DNA from: Armatimonadota bacterium
GTDB lineage: Bacteria; Armatimonadota; Chthonomonadetes; Chthonomonadales; CAJBBX01
Length of the DNA stretch: 56,505 nt
Direction of reading: 5' to 3'
Assembly: GCA_026392115.1 (NCBI GenBank)
Contig: JAPLCQ010000094.1
Span: forward strand, 86,788 to 143,292
Positions 53,901-56,505 of the stretch are shown here, piece after piece. The position numbers were made by a program, and so were the translations under genes. How positions within the stretch are numbered: the first letter of the stretch is position 1; every line of letters begins with the position of its first letter. The notes beneath the pieces were generated by a model. The model searched no databases and was not told the origin of the DNA. It saw only the letters and a list, made by a program, of their open reading frames with translations.

Positions 53901-54740
53901 GGCTCCGGTTACCGGTCCATCGGCTTGGATCCACGGGGGACGACCGCCGTCATCGCGGACGCCGGGGACCGGGTCACTTTCCTTGACGTGCGCACCGGCA
54001 GGCGGTTGGGCGCATACCAGCACGCCGGCGACGTGAACGCCATCGACTTCACGGCCGACGGCAAGGTGGCCTTAACCGCATCGAGCGACGGCACGGTCTG
54101 CCTCTGGAACGCCCGGACGGCCGCGCCGGTCCGCAAGCCCTATGCGTACAACCATCCGATATGCCACGCCTGCTTCAGCCCCGACGGCAGCGCCGTGGCG
54201 GTGGCGACCGGCGAACAGGACGGCTCCGGGCCCAGAGCCGCGCATCTCTGGAGCGTATCGACGGGCAAGCCGCTGACGCCGCCGCTGGAGCATCGGGGAG
54301 CGGTCCGCCACGTGGCCTTCAGCGGCGACGGGCGAATGGTGGTGACCAGCAGCGTGGACAACAGCCTGCGCGTCTGGGACGCCGCCACGGGCGAGCCGAT
54401 CACGCAGCCGCTGCAGATGCCGGGGCAGGTCTATATGTCGCTCTTCTCGCCCGACGGTCGCAGGGTGCTTGCCGCCTGCAACACAGGCGCCACCCAGGTG
54501 TGGGACCTGCCCAGGGCGATCGGGCCGCACGCACAGCTGGCGGCCCTGGCCGGCGTTCTCTCGGGCAAGCGGATCGACAGCGCCGGAGGCGTGGTGGACC
54601 TGACGCCCGAAGCGCAGCGCCTCGCCGAGGCGAGCCTGCGGCTGGGCTCGCTGCCGGCGCTGCCGCTGTTCGGTTCACCCGGGGCCGACGCACAAAAACG
54701 GCGGCGTCCGAGATTTGATGATCCTTTGACGCTGCGTTGA
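50913..54740 (+). CDS. AAA-like ATPase with transmembrane helix and WD40 propellers
   Basis: This 1275-residue protein has three parts. Residues 25-390 are an AAA-like (PF14516-type) domain with 'YVLTPRQMGKSSL' (Lys61), 'LVLFIDEIDVV' (Asp148, Glu149), 'TGGHPYLTQRLCKAV' and a winged-helix end. Residues of about 393-417 form a single transmembrane helix (AAAILLALTAWALTSYAM), followed by a coiled-coil of about 90 residues. Residues of about 530-1215 contain twelve or more WD40 blades ('FSPDGRRVVTTGANHHAQTWDAATG', 'FSGDGRMVVTSSVDNSLRVWDAATGEP'), enough for two propellers. The topology suggests a membrane-anchored sensor with WD40 blades outside the ATPase side. There is no effector domain in cis. 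Similar AAA-WD40 proteins occur in cyanobacteria, Acidobacteria and Planctomycetes without an established role. Confidence 0.88.
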   Translation: MPATSPNSAPEAAGSGRFFEAGGSLGPHAPSYVVRRADTELHEALLRGELCYVLTPRQMGKSSLKVRTATRLKQEGLRVAVLDLTAIGRNLTVEQWCFGMLDVIGEQLGMEDEVERRWDAGAGLGPVQRFMGAVRQAASAQPLVLFIDEIDVVQSLPFSADEFLAAIREMHDRRATDPAAARVTFCLLGAASPGDLIGDPRVTPFNVGRRIELADFTREEAQSLAPGLAAGGDGGAAPRRLREAGRLLDRVMHWTGGHPYLTQRLCKAVAGSPRGRVRRTVDQACRGLFLRDRAGEADPNLSFVHQRLLRDRTDTADLLALYGQVLAGVRVAEDERDPLIALLLISGLVRRAGGRLRVRNRIYRRIFDAGWISRGMPGAELQRLRSAYRRGAVRTAAAAAAILLALTAWALTSYAMARRSQRLTEEAVQQQREMSFLAVDLRRTAAERGEAVRSLERSVWQAKQLRLAASTREMESRARLLHLLRANASAALSRGDVYVGLLWAAEGVRLDDRPDSPDRLRYGAVLAHAPSLLALWSDVEVADLSPDGRWAATVRKGGEVRVWATTASHPVEAQTIRAPYASSVAFSPDSRSLAIYGGKLLRFVAPGARRLLGAERLLSAPICSLAWSWDSSRVATYSLDGMVHLCNASAPGGVPYTFRCFAGAGRVAMGPNRDLVAAATPSGNAYLLDLPNGKQLTSTPVLGDILDVAVSPVGPILATASRPYYNAGPGLSGGALWLPGFERAAAPAMEQAGGCSSIRFSPDGRRVVTTGANHHAQTWDAATGRALGPPIELGSPGTEAMFDVGGERLVTAAQSTGARVWTADGEPLAPLLSSASGADAVRLSAYGDLLLVHDARHQAWLWRLAGHASRPLSSNATCVAISPADGKVAIGDRNGGSWIVDAGIAPGRPMRLSRGALVEEFAFSPDGRLIALAGRDGAVRAYGVSDRSLRFTISVGGPATNLCFSKDGGRLAAVSSRRAVVCESAGGRLVRAFVPSGSGYRSIGLDPRGTTAVIADAGDRVTFLDVRTGRRLGAYQHAGDVNAIDFTADGKVALTASSDGTVCLWNARTAAPVRKPYAYNHPICHACFSPDGSAVAVATGEQDGSGPRAAHLWSVSTGKPLTPPLEHRGAVRHVAFSGDGRMVVTSSVDNSLRVWDAATGEPITQPLQMPGQVYMSLFSPDGRRVLAACNTGATQVWDLPRAIGPHAQLAALAGVLSGKRIDSAGGVVDLTPEAQRLAEASLRLGSLPALPLFGSPGADAQKRRRPRFDDPLTLR

Positions 54741-54861
54741 TGGTGGGGTAGTAGGATCGTAGACGCCGGGGGGCCAGTTGACCACAACGCCGTTGCTAGC
54801 CCTCCAGAGGAGTTCCAGATTCCCCCGGCTCTTTTTTCCTCGCTCGACCCTGCGGCCAATC
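54741..54861. other. Convergent intergenic region
   Basis: These 121 bases lie between the stops of the WD40 gene and the zinc-binding gene. A run of six T occurs near 54829-54834 but no stable hairpin precedes it. Nothing else is recognised. Confidence 0.35.
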
Positions 54862-55152
54862 CTACGCGAACCAGATGCCGCGCAGGCGCGCCAGCAGGTC
54901 GTCGGTCAGTGGCATTCCGCATTCCGATCCGATCACCGCATCGATCCCGCAGTAGGGGCAGAGCGCCGTGGGTTCGCCGTCGCGCTCCCGGCACCAGTCG
55001 TCCTCGCCCAGCGCCTCGGGGCCGAACGTGCGCAGGCAGTGGTAGCAGCCGCAGCGATCACCCGCCAGCAACTCGGAGCGGTTCCGGCGTGCGTGGGCCT
55101 GCGCCCGCGCCACCCATTCGTCGGCGCCCGGGCCGCCTATCGCGGCACCCAC
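54862..55152 (-). CDS. Small zinc-binding cytoplasmic protein
   Basis: This 96-residue protein has two Cys pairs ('CGCYHCLRTF' and 'CPYCGIDAVIG'), likely one zinc-ribbon site. The overall layout ('NRSELLAGDRCGCYHC…EPTALCPYCGIDAVIGSE…PLTDDLLARLRGIWF') is that of a widespread short family usually named only 'cytoplasmic protein'. The GTG start at 55152 overlaps the upstream gene by 16 bases. There is no signal peptide. The function is unknown. Confidence 0.8.
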   Translation of the reverse strand: MGAAIGGPGADEWVARAQAHARRNRSELLAGDRCGCYHCLRTFGPEALGEDDWCRERDGEPTALCPYCGIDAVIGSECGMPLTDDLLARLRGIWFA

Positions 55153-56021
55153 CTGCGCGGCACGCTGCCGCGGATGGCCGTGATCAGCACGTTGTCGTTG
55201 CCGATCGCCACGTAGATGCCGCCCTTCCAGCGCACCGTGTTGTTGTGCAGAGGATCGTAGTAGAGCCGGCCGTGCTGAACGACGTCAATCACATCGTTGG
55301 CGGTGATGTCGCGGTCGCCCAACCGTTGGACGAAGTGCTTCGTGACGGCCATGCCCGTGGCGTTGCGTATGCGGGCCACCTCGGCGTCTGAACCGGGATC
55401 GGACGGCGCCGCCCCGGGCTCGCGCTCCTCGCCCGATGCCGACCCCGCCGGCGGCTCCTGTGCTCCCGCGGCTACGCGCCACTCGGTATCGGTGGCGGCC
55501 CTTCCCGCCCAGGGCAACGCGTCGGGCTCCTCCAACAGCAGCGTCTCGCCCCTGCCGACCATTGTCGGCCTCGCGGAGCCCTGTGCGAGGGCCACGGCCA
55601 CCTTGCCCTCGGCGCATGTCACGCGAGCCGCCTTGCCGGTGACGGTGGCGGAGAACGCCGCAGTCTGCGCCGACAGCGTGTGGCCCGGCAATGCGACCGC
55701 GAGCCGGCCCGCGGTCACGCGGAGCACCACCGTGCCGGCCGCGACGCGGAGCGATGGCGCCGCATCGGCCTTCGCGGACAGCGCCGACGCCTTCCCGCCC
55801 GCACCCATCCGCACCGTGAACAGGCCCCGCGCCTCGAAACGTGCGGGGCCGACCAGCGTATCGCCCGCCCGAAGTTCCAGCCCGTGCCGCACGGCGAGCG
55901 GCCTGCCCAGCCGCTGCGGAGCGGAGCCCGAAAGCCAGCGGATGGCCGGCGCCGACTGACCGACAGCCGAGGACGCAAGCCAGGCCGCGACCAAGACGAC
56001 GAGTGCTGCGCGACGCCTCAT
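55137..56021 (-). CDS. Exported FecR-like protein with C-terminal DUF4258-like domain
   Basis: This 294-residue protein starts at the ATG at 56021, which has GGAG six bases upstream; an earlier ATG at 56033 lacks one. It has a signal peptide (MRRRAALVVLVAAWLASSAVG). Residues of about 25-165 are FecR-like ('LGRPLAVRHGLELRAGDTLVGPARFEARGLFTVRMGAGGK…CAEGKVAVALA'). A Ser/Gly/Pro linker leads to a C-terminal domain of about 70 residues ('TKHFVQRLGDRDITANDVIDVVQHGRLYYD', 'YVAIGNDNVLITAIRG') matching DUF4258. DUF4258 is found in small toxin-like proteins and polymorphic toxins. The combination on an exported FecR-like scaffold is unusual. The gene overlaps the zinc-binding gene downstream. Confidence 0.72.
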   Translation of the reverse strand: MRRRAALVVLVAAWLASSAVGQSAPAIRWLSGSAPQRLGRPLAVRHGLELRAGDTLVGPARFEARGLFTVRMGAGGKASALSAKADAAPSLRVAAGTVVLRVTAGRLAVALPGHTLSAQTAAFSATVTGKAARVTCAEGKVAVALAQGSARPTMVGRGETLLLEEPDALPWAGRAATDTEWRVAAGAQEPPAGSASGEEREPGAAPSDPGSDAEVARIRNATGMAVTKHFVQRLGDRDITANDVIDVVQHGRLYYDPLHNNTVRWKGGIYVAIGNDNVLITAIRGSVPRRWVPR

Positions 56022-56089
56022 GGAGCGCTCCATTCGTGACGACTGTGTTGCCTGTATCCTACCCCGACCGTCGGCCCACCGATGCAGGA

Positions 56090-56132
56090 AGGGCCCGGCG
56101 CGCCCCGCGGGTCAGGGGATGCGCCGGGCCCT
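56090..56132 (-). terminator. Perfect 12-bp hairpin after the Ig-like gene
   Basis: AGGGCCCGGCGC and GCGCCGGGCCCT flank a 19-base loop, 13 bases beyond the stop codon in the minus direction. No T-run follows. Terminators in this window are generally GC hairpins without clear T-runs. Confidence 0.55.
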
Positions 56133-56145
56133 CACGACGCGAGGC

Positions 56146-56505
56146 CTACGGCACCACGTTGAAGCTGGTCGTGGCCGTCACGGCCTTGTACCATGCGTCG
56201 CCGGCGAACTCGGCGGCGGCGGTGTGCGCACCGGTGGCTTCGCCTGCCGGGATCGCCCATGTGGCCGAGGCCCAGCCATCGGCGGCGACGGCGCTGGAGC
56301 CGATGACGGAGCCGTTCACCTTGAAGGTGATCGACTTGCCGGGCTGGATCACGTAGTCCGGCAGGCTCCGCACGTAGGCCTTCAGCAGGTGGTTGGTCCC
56401 CTTCTTGCCGCTGCGGACGTAGGGCCAGATGTAGAGGTCGCCCGCCGTGACGGTCAGCTTCCCGCTGCTGGCGGACGCCATGTAGCCGCCGTCGCCGGCG
56501 AACTC
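56146..56505 (-). CDS. C-terminal part of an Ig-like repeat protein (5' end outside window)
   Basis: The frame stays open through the end of the window, so only the last 119 residues are visible. They form one Ig-like domain ('LTVTAGDLYIWPYVRSGKKGTNHLLKAYV', 'GKSITFKVNGSVIGSSAVAADGWASATWAIP') preceded by the end of another ('EFAGDGGYMASASSGKLTVT'). The same 'FAGDxxYxA' ending occurs in the Ig-like domains of the SBBP protein at 2790-5588. It is probably the tail of a surface protein. Confidence 0.8.
   Translation of the reverse strand, partial: EFAGDGGYMASASSGKLTVTAGDLYIWPYVRSGKKGTNHLLKAYVRSLPDYVIQPGKSITFKVNGSVIGSSAVAADGWASATWAIPAGEATGAHTAAAEFAGDAWYKAVTATTSFNVVP

Overview
This window reads as chromosomal DNA of a high-GC, Gram-negative-type bacterium, most likely a member of the Armatimonadota. 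The best single clue is the prepilin-like gene at 9975-10730. Its [12 protein letters not shown] helix, its [13 protein letters not shown] continuation and its C-terminal 'H...FFDGH' segment are typical of that phylum. The other clues are many secreted, rarely classified glycoside hydrolases, lipoboxes, small beta-barrel-like proteins and the absence of SusC/SusD pairs. No rRNA, tRNA, CRISPR array or phage module was found.

Layout. 1-13785: a partial GH106-like enzyme; a secreted SBBP beta-propeller protein with Ig-like domains; a clan-A glycoside hydrolase; an Rpn/PD-(D/E)XK-type gene with an in-frame TAG at codon 7; a secreted beta-propeller; a YbgC/FadM thioesterase; the prepilin-like protein; and a GH42-like beta-galactosidase. 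13803-20558: a type I restriction-modification locus (hsdM, hsdS, a four-helix-bundle gene, hsdR). hsdR is broken by an out-of-frame internal deletion and also carries a Walker A substitution, while hsdM and hsdS look intact. Two copies of a GGACAC-rich palindromic repeat flank hsdS-hsdM. 20564-24536: a transglutaminase-like protein, the siroheme pair (SUMT and SirC), a methyltransferase and a small membrane protein. 24560-33890: an all-minus run of secreted carbohydrate-related proteins (an unclassified one, a GH32-like one and a DUF4855 one), two tandem Gly-rich secreted paralogs separated by a lipoprotein, and an M14 carboxypeptidase. 33913-38981: a divergent PRPP synthetase, an outer-membrane-like protein, an NADPH-dependent FMN reductase-like protein and a second GH42-like enzyme with an inserted carbohydrate-binding domain. 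39001-40676: small foreign-looking cargo (an FkbM methyltransferase and a vapB/truncated vapC pair) interleaved with three direct copies of the 3' end of the GH42-like gene. 40770-49074: a sulfatase, a beta-barrel-like protein, an Ig-like lipoprotein, a 1318-residue multidomain glycoside hydrolase and a DUF1080 protein. 49097-54740: a two-gene ATPase system, a SARP/BTAD regulator fused to an AAA-like domain, overlapping a gene for an AAA-like / transmembrane / WD40 protein. 54862-56505: a small zinc-binding protein, a FecR-like protein with a C-terminal DUF4258-like domain, and a partial Ig-like protein.

How it works together. Most of the window encodes exported functions for breaking down sulfated or branched polysaccharides and for building surface structures. 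These genes are dispersed rather than packed into a classical utilization locus. The accessory parts show active turnover: a restriction system decaying into an orphan methyltransferase, palindromic repeats, duplicated gene ends, a truncated toxin and an early-stop nuclease-family gene. The most promising less-described system is the overlapping SARP-AAA / AAA-TM-WD40 pair. It looks like a membrane-anchored sensory ATPase coupled to a DNA-binding ATPase. The most instructive structural puzzle is the triplicated gene-end repeat around fkbM and vapBC.
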